40,317 nt of DNA from JBHGXV01 sp041920505 (lineage in GTDB: Bacteria; Bacillota; Bacilli; Brevibacillales; Brevibacillaceae), in contig JBHGXV010000016.1 in the NCBI GenBank assembly GCA_041920505.1, positions 1 to 40,317 on the forward strand, read 5' to 3'. Position numbers and translations under genes: made by a program. The number at the start of each line of letters is the position of its first letter. The stretch's first letter is position 1. The notes beneath the pieces were generated by a model. It was not told where the DNA came from. It saw only the letters and a list, made by a program, of their open reading frames with translations, and ran no database searches. This document shows, one piece after another, positions 16,974 through 26,000 of this stretch.

Positions 16974-17954
16974 TTGATCAGGGGATTGTACACGGCCGCG
17001 TCGGGGATGCTGGCCTTGCAACGCCGTCAGGAAACGTTGGCCAACAACCTAGCCAACATCAATACCGCCGGGTTCAAAGAAGACGAGGGCGTGATTCGTT
17101 CGTTTCCCGAGCAACTGATTTCCCGGATCCGCGACAAGCAAGCGCCGGACATACAGGGCTGGCCGTCCATACCGGGGCAACCGGTGGTCATTGGAACGTT
17201 GCATACCGGGGCGTACATGTCGGAGGCGTTGCCCAATTTTGCCCAGGGCGACATCGAACAGACCGATCAGCCGTATGATGTGGCGTTGACGGACAACCTG
17301 CCCGTCGATCCCAATACGCCGTTTACAGTCAACGACAAGCCGGTGCAACCACGGCTGTTTTTCAGCGTGGCCCGCATCACCGACCCGCAACAATTGACCC
17401 AACCTGTCGATCCGGCCAATATCCGGTACACGCGCAACGGCAACTGGAGTGTCAACAGTGAGGGGTATCTGGTGACATCAAGCGGCTATTACGTGCTGGA
17501 TCAAGCGAATCAGCCGATCAAGCTGAACGGGCGAACCGGCCCGAACGGCGAGTTGCTTGACGCCGGCCGAGGAGTGAAGATCACGTCGTCAGGCGAAATT
17601 CTGATTCCCGACCCGAATGGACCGGAAGGCACCTATCTGCCCAATGACCCGACGGCACCGCTAAGGCTGGGGCTGAAAGTGGTGAACAATCCGTACCAGT
17701 TGGTGCGTGAAGGGAACGACGTGTACCGCTGGGCGGGGGACGGACAGCCGGCAGATGTGGACAACGATCCGGAATTGAGCCGCTACTATACGTTGCGCCA
17801 GGGGTGGCTGGAACGCTCCAATGTGGACGCGACGCGGACGATGACCGACATGATGACGGTATTGCGCGCATACGAGGCAAACCAACGCGTGATCACGACG
17901 TTGGACCAAACGATGGACAAGGCGGCCAACGAGATTGGCCGGGTAAACGGGTAG
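16974..17954 (+). CDS. flhO: Flagellar hook-basal body rod protein FlhO (FlgF/FlgG family)
   Basis: Distal-rod component of the flagellar basal body, exported by the flagellar secretion system and without a cleaved signal. The N-terminal rod motif ASGMLALQRRQETLANNLAN and NTAGFKED are present. The C-terminal helix with LRAYEANQRVITTLDQTMD closes the 326-residue protein. TTG start preceded by GAGGAGGT. It is 14 bases after mbl and 16 bases before flhP, the same neighbours as in B. subtilis, away from the main flagellar operon. Confidence 0.92.
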   Translation: MIRGLYTAASGMLALQRRQETLANNLANINTAGFKEDEGVIRSFPEQLISRIRDKQAPDIQGWPSIPGQPVVIGTLHTGAYMSEALPNFAQGDIEQTDQPYDVALTDNLPVDPNTPFTVNDKPVQPRLFFSVARITDPQQLTQPVDPANIRYTRNGNWSVNSEGYLVTSSGYYVLDQANQPIKLNGRTGPNGELLDAGRGVKITSSGEILIPDPNGPEGTYLPNDPTAPLRLGLKVVNNPYQLVREGNDVYRWAGDGQPADVDNDPELSRYYTLRQGWLERSNVDATRTMTDMMTVLRAYEANQRVITTLDQTMDKAANEIGRVNG

Positions 17955-17970
17955 GAAAGGAGAGTAACCG

Positions 17971-18795
17971 ATGCAGTCGCTTTCGATCTCGACGGCAGCG
18001 CTCAGGAGTATTCAGGCGGCGCTCGACACCACGGCGAACAATCTGTCCAACCTGGATACGGTCGGATACAAACGGCGGGGCGCGACGTTCTCCGAACTGC
18101 TCGTCGATTCGCTCAACAATCAGCCGGATGCGGACCAAGAGCGCACGTCGCCGGCGGGTTTGCGCGTCGGCAGCGGCGTCAGGGTGGGGCTGACCGCGCT
18201 GGACATGTCCCAGGGGGCCGCCAAATCCACCGACGTGCCGTCTGATCTGATGATCGAGGGGGATGGCTTCTTTCTCGTCAGCCGCCGCGTTCGCGACCGG
18301 CAAGGGAACCTTTTGCCGGAAGAGTTCCGGCTGACGCGCAACGGCGCGTTTCATCTGAGCAATTCGGAGGCCGATCCCGACAATTTTTACAACCTGGTGA
18401 CGTCCACGGGAGACGTCCTGGTTGACGAACGCGGCATCGCGATCGAGATACCCAAAAACGGGTCGTTTAAAGTGGAGCCAAACGGCAGGATTTCCATCAA
18501 CGGCTCGGACAGCGGCCTTGCGATTCCCGTCTGGAAATTGCCCAATCCCGATCAGTACCAGCAAGCAGGGGATAACGAATGGGTGATCGACATCGGCCAG
18601 GGCGTTCAGCCGGGGGATGTGCTGCCAAGATCGGATGCCCGGCTCCGACAGGGCGCGCTGGAGATGTCCAATGTGGACATGCGGCAGGAGATGACGCAAT
18701 TGATTCTGGCACAGCGAGCCTATCAGTTGAACGCGCGGGCAATCGGCATCAGCGATCAGATGATGGGCATCGCCAATTCGTTGCGCGCGCGGTAA
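17971..18795 (+). CDS. flhP: Flagellar hook-basal body rod protein FlhP (FlgG family)
   Basis: Second distal-rod protein, 274 residues. The N-terminal motif ALDTTANNLSNLDTVGYKRR and a FlgG-like middle (LMIEGDGFFLVSRRVRD, with the RNGAFHLSN block) are clear. The C-terminal helix contains LAQRAYQLNARAIGISDQMM. ATG start with AAAGGAGAG upstream. Tandem with flhO; FlhO and FlhP together form the rod tip before hook assembly. Confidence 0.92.
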   Translation: MQSLSISTAALRSIQAALDTTANNLSNLDTVGYKRRGATFSELLVDSLNNQPDADQERTSPAGLRVGSGVRVGLTALDMSQGAAKSTDVPSDLMIEGDGFFLVSRRVRDRQGNLLPEEFRLTRNGAFHLSNSEADPDNFYNLVTSTGDVLVDERGIAIEIPKNGSFKVEPNGRISINGSDSGLAIPVWKLPNPDQYQQAGDNEWVIDIGQGVQPGDVLPRSDARLRQGALEMSNVDMRQEMTQLILAQRAYQLNARAIGISDQMMGIANSLRAR

Positions 18796-18817
18796 TCCTG
18801 GGGACGGAGGAAAAGGG

Positions 18818-19066
18818 ATGAACCATACAGAAGACCGCCGCCTGGCCCGCGAAGAGTGGGAAGGCGATCAGCACAAGCCAAAACGCGGCGGAAGCGGATG
18901 GACCTATCTGGTGGCGAAATGGATGCTGGTTCCGTTTCTGCTGTTTTTGTCGCTGGTCGTCGGACTGATGATCGGGTACGGTGTCTTGGGCAAACAGCCG
19001 ATCTCCGAGGTGTTTAACCTGCATACCTACAAGCACATGTACGACTTGATCTTTTCCGGAACCTGA
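18818..19066 (+). CDS. EpuA/RpoY-type small membrane protein (often annotated DNA-directed RNA polymerase subunit beta)
   Basis: An 82-residue protein: a charged N-terminal part of about 30 residues, then one transmembrane helix (about 33-55, WMLVPFLLFLSLVVGLMIGY) and a short tail. Length, topology and the GYGVLG(K)QP(I)SEVFN(L)xT motif match the EpuA family, whose members follow flhP or precede fabZ in many Bacilli. The RNA-polymerase label in databases is historical; the role here is unknown. ATG start with GGACGGAGG-type ribosome site, 22 bases after flhP. Confidence 0.8.
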   Translation: MNHTEDRRLAREEWEGDQHKPKRGGSGWTYLVAKWMLVPFLLFLSLVVGLMIGYGVLGKQPISEVFNLHTYKHMYDLIFSGT

Positions 19067-19069
19067 CCG

Positions 19070-19107
19070 CAGGGGAGCTTTCTCGCATGGGGAGCTTCCC
19101 TGTTTTT
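19070..19107 (+). terminator. Intrinsic terminator closing the mbl-flhO-flhP unit
   Basis: Arms 19070-19079 and 19093-19102 pair with one G-T wobble; TTTTT follows. Confidence 0.75.
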
Positions 19108-19162
19108 ATGGGACGCTCGATGCCGGGAAGGGCCGCCGCCCGTCCGCCTGGCGAAAACTTGG

Positions 19163-19192
19163 TTGCTGTTCATTTGGCGGAAAGAGTATAAT
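19163..19192 (+). promoter_or_regulatory. SigA-type promoter of the phosphatidyltransferase gene
   Basis: Perfect -10 TATAAT (19187-19192), with TTGCTG (19163-19168) at spacer 18. The leader of about 90 bases contains a hairpin directly before the Shine-Dalgarno (ACCTGC 19254-19259, GCAGGT 19265-19270). Confidence 0.6.
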
Positions 19193-19288
19193 GGAAAAGC
19201 GGTCCTTCTTAGACTCATACAAGGGAGTGACGGTCCTGACAAAACGCCAAGGTACCTGCTTCCCGCAGGTCGTTCGGAGGGATATCCG

Positions 19289-19807
19289 GTGAATGTTCCC
19301 AATGCGCTGACGTTGTTCCGCATTGTGCTGATCCCCATCTACTTGTACATGTTTTTCTCGACATTTCCGTATCATATCCCGATCGCCTATCTGATTCTCG
19401 TCCTGGCGGGAATTACTGATATAGTGGATGGTTATATTGCGAGAAAATACAAGTTGGTCACCCCGTTTGGCCAAATGATGGACCCGCTCGCCGACAAACT
19501 GATGATGCTTGCGGTAATCTCGTCGTTTTTTCTGTCTGACCGGATCAGCGTCTGGGCGGCGTTGTTTTTCTTTTTGCGCGATGTCGGCATGATCGTGGTT
19601 TCCGCCATCTTTCACTTCAAGGGGAAAAGGACCGTACCGGCCAACGCGTTCGGAAAACTGACCACGGTGTTTTTTTATATCGCGTTTACCCTGGTGATGT
19701 TCCAAAACCGATACGGCGAACAGATTTTATGGATTGTCATCGCGTTTTCCTTTTTGACGAGCGCGATTTACCTGGTAAAGTTTCGCTTGCTGAACCGGAT
19801 GACGTAA
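19289..19807 (+). CDS. CDP-alcohol phosphatidyltransferase (PgsA-like)
   Basis: Integral membrane enzyme that transfers a phosphatidyl group from CDP-diacylglycerol to an alcohol, probably glycerol phosphate. The complete family motif is present: Asp44, Asp47-Gly48, Ala51-Arg52, Gly61, Asp65 and Asp69, spaced as in D-x2-DG-x2-AR-x8-G-x3-D-x3-D. 172 residues with about five or six hydrophobic helices. The frame is open to 19163, but that would place the start upstream of the promoter -10. GTG 19289 has CGGAGGGAT at seven bases and gives MNVPNALTLFRIVLIP, the usual N-terminus. Gene neighbours do not tell whether it is the housekeeping PgsA or a paralogue, so no symbol is given. Confidence 0.88.
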   Translation: MNVPNALTLFRIVLIPIYLYMFFSTFPYHIPIAYLILVLAGITDIVDGYIARKYKLVTPFGQMMDPLADKLMMLAVISSFFLSDRISVWAALFFFLRDVGMIVVSAIFHFKGKRTVPANAFGKLTTVFFYIAFTLVMFQNRYGEQILWIVIAFSFLTSAIYLVKFRLLNRMT

Positions 19808-19842
19808 CGGCCAAAGGCGCGGTGAATCCGCCCATGAAAAGA

Positions 19843-19873
19843 GCACTTCCGTCAGAAGTGCCCCTTTATTTTA
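19843..19873 (+). terminator. Probable terminator after the phosphatidyltransferase gene
   Basis: Seven-base perfect arms GCACTTC (19843-19849) and GAAGTGC (19855-19861), with tail CCCTTTATTTT. The T-tract is interrupted. Confidence 0.5.
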
Positions 19874-19974
19874 ACCCCGTTCCCGCCGGGAAAGGGAGTT
19901 GTCCATAGTCTAAATCCGTGGACGTTGATTCATGCATACGCGTATCGACAGATCGCTGGAAAGGAGCCTTGCGC

Positions 19975-20430
19975 ATGGAAACCAGAACAGTTCTTGACAA
20001 TATCCAGATTCAAAGCATTATCCCGCATCGCTACCCGTTTTTGCTGGTGGACCGGATCGTTGAGCTGGAGGTGGGCAAACGGGCCGTGGGCATCAAGAAC
20101 GTGACGATCAATGAGCCGTTCTTCCAGGGCCATTTCCCCGGCTATCCGGTGATGCCGGGCGTGTTGATCGTGGAAGCGCTGGCACAGGTCGGCGGTGTGG
20201 CCGTGCTCGGCATGGAAGAAAACAAGGGAAAACTGGCATTGTTTGCGGGCATCGACGAATTCCGTTTCAAGGACCAGGTAAAACCGGGAGACACGCTGGA
20301 GCTCGAAGTGGAGATGACCCGTCTGCGGGGATCCGTAGGCAAGGGGCACGCTGTCGCCCGTGTCGCCGGCAAGGTGGTGGCCGAAGGCGATTTGCTGTTT
20401 GCCCTCGTGCAAAACGAGACACATTCATGA
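19975..20430 (+). CDS. fabZ: 3-hydroxyacyl-ACP dehydratase FabZ
   Basis: Dehydrates 3-hydroxyacyl-ACP in the fatty acid elongation cycle. A 151-residue hotdog-fold protein with PHRYPFLLVDRI at residues 17-28 and the active-site block QGHFPGYPVMPGVLIVEALA, containing catalytic His53 and Glu67. ATG 19975 has AAGGAG at eight bases; the open frame to 19918 is not supported. In B. subtilis fabZ (ywpB) also lies near mbl-flhO-flhP. The stop codon lies inside the 5' arm of a terminator hairpin. Confidence 0.96.
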   Translation: METRTVLDNIQIQSIIPHRYPFLLVDRIVELEVGKRAVGIKNVTINEPFFQGHFPGYPVMPGVLIVEALAQVGGVAVLGMEENKGKLALFAGIDEFRFKDQVKPGDTLELEVEMTRLRGSVGKGHAVARVAGKVVAEGDLLFALVQNETHS

Positions 20431-20457
20431 AATATTCTTGAATGTGTTTTTCTTTTG
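20419..20457 (+). terminator. Intrinsic terminator overlapping the fabZ stop
   Basis: Arms ACACATTCA (20419-20427) and TGAATGTGT (20439-20447), followed by TTTTTCTTTT. Confidence 0.75.
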
Positions 20458-20485
20458 CAGTAGAATTGCTACGGTGCAACTTTTT
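20455..20485 (+). terminator. Second hairpin with T-run between fabZ and tagA
   Basis: TTGCA+GTAG (20455-20463) pairs with CTAC+TGCAA (20469-20479) around a five-base loop and a two-base bulge; C then TTTTT follows. It is weaker than the preceding terminator and probably a back-up. Confidence 0.45.
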
Positions 20486-20529
20486 GCTTCCCGGATACGT
20501 CAATAGCTACTAGAGCGGAGGCATCAGCT

Positions 20530-21261
20530 ATGAACGTCGTAAAAATCCTTGGAGTGCCGTTTGCGACGCGCAGCTTTGACGAGACGGTCACCTTTCTGGC
20601 CGAGCGGATCAAGGCGGGGGTAAGGACGCACGTTGTCACAGCCAACCCGGAAGTGGTGATGGTTGCCCGGGAGGATGCGCGTTTTCGTCAACTTCTGGAA
20701 CAAGCCTATGTGGTTCCGGACGGCATCGGGATTGTTTACGCATCCAGGTGGCTGGGGCATCCTATATCTGAGCGCGTTACCGGTATCGAGCTGATGGAGG
20801 CGTTGATGCGGCTGGCGGATGAAAACGCCTGGAAGGTGTACCTTCTCGGCGCTTCTCCCGAGGTGAACGAAAAAGCCGCGCAAACCCTTGCCGAGCGGTA
20901 CCCGCGTGCGCGCATCGCGGGAAGACACGACGGGTATTTTTCCAGAGAAGAAGAACCCAAAATTGCGGCGACAATCGCTGCTGTAAAGCCGCATCTGCTC
21001 TTCGTGGCGCTTGGCGCGCCGAAACAGGACGAGTGGATTGCGCGCTACTGGGACGAGATCCACGTGCCGTTGGCGATGGGAGTCGGAGGCAGTTTTGACG
21101 TCATCGCAGGCACTGTCAAACGCGCCCCTGAGATGTGGCAACGGATGCATCTGGAGTGGCTGTACCGGCTGCTCAGGCAGCCGTCGCGTTGGCGCCGGCA
21201 GTTGGCCATTCCGCGTTTTGTGTTGGCCGTGCTTCGCGACAACTGGGGACGGCGTTTGTGA
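20530..21261 (+). CDS. tagA: N-acetylglucosaminyldiphosphoundecaprenol N-acetyl-beta-D-mannosaminyltransferase (WecG/TagA family)
   Basis: Adds ManNAc from UDP-ManNAc to GlcNAc-PP-undecaprenol, the second step in building the linkage unit of wall teichoic acid or a similar secondary wall polymer. The 243-residue protein has the family core: VVTANPEVV with Thr37 and Asn39, VPDGIGIVYASRWLG with the likely base Asp64, and FVALGAPKQDEWIARY. The basic C-terminal appendage (EWLYRLLRQPSRWRRQ) is the membrane-contact and active-site-completing segment of TagA. ATG start with GCGGAGGC-type site. tagO follows 27 bases later, so the first two enzymes of the pathway are paired. Confidence 0.93.
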   Translation: MNVVKILGVPFATRSFDETVTFLAERIKAGVRTHVVTANPEVVMVAREDARFRQLLEQAYVVPDGIGIVYASRWLGHPISERVTGIELMEALMRLADENAWKVYLLGASPEVNEKAAQTLAERYPRARIAGRHDGYFSREEEPKIAATIAAVKPHLLFVALGAPKQDEWIARYWDEIHVPLAMGVGGSFDVIAGTVKRAPEMWQRMHLEWLYRLLRQPSRWRRQLAIPRFVLAVLRDNWGRRL

Positions 21262-21288
21262 TCGTCTTCCCGAGAGAGGAGAACAGAG

Positions 21289-22377
21289 ATGTCGAGTTAT
21301 GTCTTAGGGCTCTTGACTTCGTTTATCATTGCGCTTTTGGCGACGCCTTATGTAAAAAAACTGGCCGAAAAAATCGGGGCCGTCGATGCTCCTGACCAGC
21401 GCAAGGTTCACACGCGGATCATGCCGCGGATGGGCGGGTTGGCGATATACCTGGGGTATCTGGTTTCGTTCTTCCTGTTTTTGACGCCGCTTTCCAAAGA
21501 GATGATCGGGATTTTCATCGGCGGCACGCTCATCATGCTGGTCGGCATGCTGGACGACAAGTTCCAGTTGTCGGCGAAGTGGAAGCTGATCGGGCAACTG
21601 GCCGGTGCGGCGATTGTCGTCATCCCGTTCGGGTTGAAGATCGGCATCGTCAACCTGCCGTTTGGCGGGTACATCGATTTCACGGACGGGTGGCTGTTGT
21701 GGCTGGCTGTTCCGATTACGATGTTCTGGCTTGTCGGCGTGACCAATGCGGTCAACCTGATCGACGGGCTGGACGGCCTGTCTGCGGGCGTGTCCGCGAT
21801 TGCCACTGCGACGATGGCGGTCATGGCCATCATCATGGACGACACCGACGTGGCAGCCTACTGCTTTGTGTTGCTCGGCGCAATCCTCGGGTTTCTGTAC
21901 TTCAACTTTCATCCGGCGCGCATCTTCATGGGCGACACCGGTTCGCTGTTCCTCGGGTTCAACCTGGCGGCCCTCTCGATCATGGGATTTAAAGAGGCGC
22001 TGTTCGTCTCGTTCATCATCCCGATCGTCGTGCTGGGTGTACCGCTGTGGGATACCACCTTTGCGATTGTCCGGCGGATCATTCAGAAAAAGCCGATCTC
22101 CGCTCCGGACAAAGGCCACCTGCATCACTGTCTGCTGAAAATGGGACTGTCCCACCGCGCCACGGTGGTGACCATCTACGGCATCAGCGCCCTGTTCGGC
22201 TTGACCGCGATCCTGCTGACCAAAGCGGCGCTGTGGACATCGATCATCATTTTGAGCGTGCTTCTGATCGTAATCCACATGGCGACCGAGGTCGTCGGCC
22301 TGGTCGGCCGGCGCCATCGCCCGGTGATCAACACCTACCGCAGGTTGAAATGGTACGTGACGAAGCGAAGCAACTGA
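21289..22377 (+). CDS. tagO: Undecaprenyl-phosphate N-acetylglucosaminyl 1-phosphate transferase (MraY/WecA family)
   Basis: Polytopic membrane enzyme that moves GlcNAc-1-phosphate from UDP-GlcNAc to undecaprenyl phosphate, the initiating step for wall polymers. The 362-residue protein has the motifs in order: DAPDQRKVHTRIMPRMGG, MLDDKFQLSAKWKLIGQ (Asp pair), VNLIDGLDGLSAGVSAIA, NFHPARIFMGDTGSLFLGF, and the cytoplasmic His motif KGHLHHCLLKMG. About eleven helices are expected. The C-terminal part after LVGRRHRP is short and basic. GAGAGGAG precedes the ATG. The gene ends the tagA-tagO unit before a terminator. Confidence 0.95.
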   Translation: MSSYVLGLLTSFIIALLATPYVKKLAEKIGAVDAPDQRKVHTRIMPRMGGLAIYLGYLVSFFLFLTPLSKEMIGIFIGGTLIMLVGMLDDKFQLSAKWKLIGQLAGAAIVVIPFGLKIGIVNLPFGGYIDFTDGWLLWLAVPITMFWLVGVTNAVNLIDGLDGLSAGVSAIATATMAVMAIIMDDTDVAAYCFVLLGAILGFLYFNFHPARIFMGDTGSLFLGFNLAALSIMGFKEALFVSFIIPIVVLGVPLWDTTFAIVRRIIQKKPISAPDKGHLHHCLLKMGLSHRATVVTIYGISALFGLTAILLTKAALWTSIIILSVLLIVIHMATEVVGLVGRRHRPVINTYRRLKWYVTKRSN

Positions 22378-22392
22378 TCAATCCTGAATTGC

Positions 22393-22424
22393 ACGAGTCG
22401 CTGTGTGAGGCGGCTCGTTTTTTT
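22393..22424 (+). terminator. Intrinsic terminator after tagO
   Basis: Arms ACGAGTCGC (22393-22401) and GCGGCTCGT (22410-22418) with one T-G wobble, then seven T. Confidence 0.85.
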
Positions 22425-22429
22425 AGTGG

Positions 22430-22452
22430 ATAAGAAAGTGTAACTTTCTTAT
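22430..22452 (+). repeat. 10-bp perfect inverted repeat with 3-base centre
   Basis: ATAAGAAAGT (22430-22439), GTA, ACTTTCTTAT (22443-22452). It lies just after the tagO terminator and about 90 bases before the next promoter. It may be an operator, or a second weak hairpin. A further inverted pair GGCTTCC/GGAAGCC occurs in the same gap, near 22470-22504. Confidence 0.7.
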
Positions 22453-22521
22453 TAACATAAGTGCAACTATGGCTTCCACCTGCGCCAAAGGCTTTACGGA
22501 AGCCAAGTTTTAAGAATGCTG

Positions 22522-22533
22522 GAACAAACGTTC
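22522..22533 (+). promoter_or_regulatory. LexA (SOS) box
   Basis: GAACAAACGTTC fits the Bacillus LexA/DinR core GAACRNRYGTTC at every position. It overlaps the -35 region of the promoter of the following gene, a typical place for repression. Confidence 0.6.
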
Positions 22534-22539
22534 TGATTC

Positions 22540-22548
22540 TGGTATAAT
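22540..22548 (+). promoter_or_regulatory. SigA promoter with extended -10
   Basis: TGG immediately before TATAAT (22543-22548) gives an extended -10. The -35 region (22520-22525, TGGAAC) is weak and is covered by the LexA box. Confidence 0.6.
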
Positions 22549-22587
22549 CAAGCAGAAGGCATTCGCCATATGGAAGGGGCTGGGATG

Positions 22588-22872
22588 ATGGAAACGAACA
22601 CGCTCCGAGAGTTGCTCACAGATTGGAAAGTCGAACTGCTGTCCGAGGTCAGGGAGATTGTCAGGGATGAGGTGCGTAGAGAAATTGCAACCCTCAAACA
22701 AAACATGGCCACGAAAGAAGACGTCGCCCTCATTCACAAGAAACTGGACGCACTTGCGGCCCAGGTCGCTGATAATACGGAACAGGAAGTCAAACTGCAC
22801 GATGTGATGGGACGAGTGGCGCAACTGGAAATAGATGTGAGTTTGTTAAAAAAGGCGGTCGCCAACCAATAA
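22588..22872 (+). CDS. Small coiled-coil protein, unknown function
   Basis: Not recognised as a named family. A 94-residue, highly charged, Cys-free protein without signal peptide or membrane segment. It is predicted almost entirely helical, with heptad patterns in LLSEVREIVRDEVRREIATL and in the C-terminal KLHDVMGRVAQLEIDVSLLK. Its C-terminal third resembles the end of the minus-strand coiled-coil protein at 28953-29579 in style. In-frame ATGs exist at 22570, 22585 and 22588; GGAAGGGG (22572-22579) supports 22588 or 22585. A LexA-type box lies over the promoter, and a terminator follows, so it is a single-gene unit. Confidence 0.7.
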   Translation: METNTLRELLTDWKVELLSEVREIVRDEVRREIATLKQNMATKEDVALIHKKLDALAAQVADNTEQEVKLHDVMGRVAQLEIDVSLLKKAVANQ

Positions 22873-22893
22873 CAACTAGTGATACCCTTGGGG

Positions 22894-22928
22894 AAGGATT
22901 CCACAACATCCGGTGTGGGATCCTTTTT
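22894..22928 (+). terminator. Intrinsic terminator after the small coiled-coil gene
   Basis: Twelve-base arms (22894-22905 and 22914-22925) with one T-G wobble, then TTTTT counting from the last bases of the arm. Confidence 0.85.
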
Positions 22929-23069
22929 GATTTTGCCAGGCCAAGGCTTTGCGAAAAATTGTCGGAATGGGTCGATCGGCTCTAATCGTTACCAGTCAAT
23001 CCGCCGATATAAGATAAAGGATAGGTAGACATGCCAGCAGAGTCGCAGATTTTATTTAGGAGGGGAAGT

Positions 23070-26000
23070 ATGGTTAGAAAAATACTCCATGTCTTTCTGA
23101 TTGCTGCGCTGATGATAACGTTGTTCCCGTTATACCCGCAGCCCACGCAGGCAGATACAGGGGATAACTTTGTCTTTGACAATCCGCCCACGTCTGTAAA
23201 TACTGACCGGATCACGCTGACCGGTACGTTAAACAACGTGTCTCCCAGCGGAATCACCTATACGGTAGAGCGGATGTCCTCAAGCGATTTCAGTACCGCA
23301 ACCGTATTGCAAAAGAAGGATCGCTCCTCGCTTGGCATTACGGTTTCTCCGGACGGCACCCGAATCACTGTGACCAACCTCACCCTGTTCCCTGGGGTGA
23401 ACCGGATTACGTTTTACGGCAAACGGGGCGCGTCTGAAGTATCGACGGTTTTGCATCCCATCACGTATATTGACTCACCGATCCTGTACAACCTGGCGTT
23501 TACAGGTGCCGGGCAAAAGGCACAAATCAATGAAACAGGGGTCACGATTGTGACCAATGCGGTGGCGAGCAACCCGTCGCAGGGGCTGTTCTCTATTGAA
23601 GGGAATGCGCCGAACGCACGGGAAGTCGTCATTGACTTTGGCGATAACCAAAGCCGCTCCGGTACTGTCCGTGAAGACGGCACCAATTATTTTATTGTCA
23701 GCCAGATCAAGCTGAAGAAAGGGAAAAACACCCTGAAGTTCCATGTCAAAAACGACACGCAAAACGTCGAGGTTGTGCGTGATGTCGTGTACTACGACGG
23801 CAGCGTGACGTTTTTTGACTCGCAGTTGAATTACACTTCTACTTCCAGTAGTTCATACGACCTTCGTCTGTTGTCCAGCTTTTTTGTGCCAGACAACACC
23901 GCGTCGAATTATACAATCACAGGTAAAGTGATTGTCCCGAACGACTTCCAGGCGAACAAGTCCGAGCCGATGCGGATCGAGGCAGCGTATCGGCTGGCAG
24001 GGGCTTCAGGCTCGTCCAACAGCGCCTATAATCCGGATACCTCCGACAGTATTGTCATCCGCTTTTCCGCTCCGGTGCAGGGTGCTGCCAATATGACGGC
24101 TAATGAGCTAAAGAGTTGGTTTGATTTTCAAACGACCGGAGCGAATCCGGTATCGCTGAATGAAAAGATCAAGGACTCGACCGCTACCTGGACAAGCGCG
24201 ACCATCAACGGTTCGACCATTGACAAATCTCAGTTGGTCATCAACATTGGCCCCCAAGACGCAGCAAACGGTGCTTTCAACAATGTAGGCCGGATTGTGT
24301 TGAAAAAGACGGTTGTGTCTGCCAACGATCCCAACAGCATGATCAATGTGTTGGCCAGCAACAGCGAGACGACGCCGGGAGTGACTGCTGTCAACCCGGT
24401 GTGGGATTCGGGGACGATTACTGTAACAGGAGATAACACAAATAAATTTGCAGTAAGCTTTAAAGGTTTTACTGTTACTCTTGATCAGGCTGCCGCGTAC
24501 TCCGTCCAACCCGTTGATGCAAATAATGTTACGGTTCATGTGACTGATATCACTGATCCATCTGAAATTGCTACTGGTATCGAGGATGGTTTTACAGCAC
24601 TGGACAATGGTAGCAATGCTTTGTCCAACTTTACGTTCAGCAGTTCATCTGTAAACAAAACATTTACAATTACAGGAAAAAACCCCGTTGCCACCTACAA
24701 TGGTGATACTGTTACGTTTAGTACAATTGCTGGTCCAGGTACGCTCAGTTTCGCCAATCAAACCTCTCAAGGTGTATTGGTCGCAACGACGGCTGGAGTG
24801 GCGCCTGTACCGGAGGTTAATACGATTGTTGTGAATTCTGGGGTAACCACTGTTACGCCTGTAACCATTGATATCTATGATTCGTATTTAAGTCCCAGTG
24901 CTATTTCTATCTCATTTTCCTTGGCAGCAACTGATGTCACTGCGGATGATGTAGCTTCTAAAATCAGAACCCAATTGAATTCCAACACAACAATTACTGG
25001 TACTGGCAAATACACTGTTGGTGGTTCTGGCAATGTAGTCACATTGACCCAGAATGGAACGGGTTCAGCAGTTAATCCCACGATTACTATTACCAAGGAT
25101 GCGGAGAAATACGCCCAGGTCGTTCCGTTGGCCGGTTCCTTCGACCCGCGAACTCCTTATGTCACAGAGGCGTATGTCGTAGGAAGTTCCGCATCTACCA
25201 GTACACGCGGAGTAGATGCCGGGGAAAAAATCATTATTCAATTGAAGAACGGTACTAATACGACTCTCGGGTCGAGCTGGGCTGGGAAAAGCCCTGACTC
25301 CGTTCTGAAACTGGTCAATACCTTAACTGGCGCTTCCCAGGGAAGCAGCGGAAAATTGGGCAGTTCGCCTTCCGCCTATACGCTTAACTTCAACTCCACC
25401 AGCAATCAACTGGAAGTGGTGTTTAACAACACCACCGGGTTACACACCGACATAACGAAGCCACGTTCATTGGATAACGGGGTTGGTGACTCATCAGCCG
25501 TTAGTTTTGACCTTTCCGGTGTTGTGACTGGCAGTGCGTTTGCTGCATTTCAAACGCCACTTGATCTGAGCACCGTTCGAATCGGCGGTTCCTTTGACGC
25601 TGACGGTGGATCGCCGAATCCGGACCCGGCAACGATTGCTGCACAATCTGCTTTTGCCCATGCAATTTTCTGGGACGAAAATCTGACCATGCTTGATCAG
25701 AAAAATTTCACACTTACCCAAATTAGCGGTGGAGGGTTTACGTATCGGGACACCGATCCATACTATGTTTTCCAGTACACGATTTCTGGTTCAGCCATTC
25801 CTTCTGGAGCCCTTGCTTTTGACAAGCAGCGCTACATTCAGTTTGAAGCAGTTAACACCAAAAAGACCAGACAAGCTGGCGGTTCACTCTATTACGAGGG
25901 GACGGAACAAACCGATCTGGGGTATATTTTACGAGATTCGAACAAGCCGTATCTGGAATCGCTGAAATATACCGACGGGGTTGACATTACGCCGACTACG

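Noticed and set aside
19192..19292. Short open frame of about 33 codons ending at the phosphatidyltransferase start
   Set aside because: Its ATG overlaps the promoter -10, so it cannot be in the transcript; the internal GTG has no properly spaced ribosome site.
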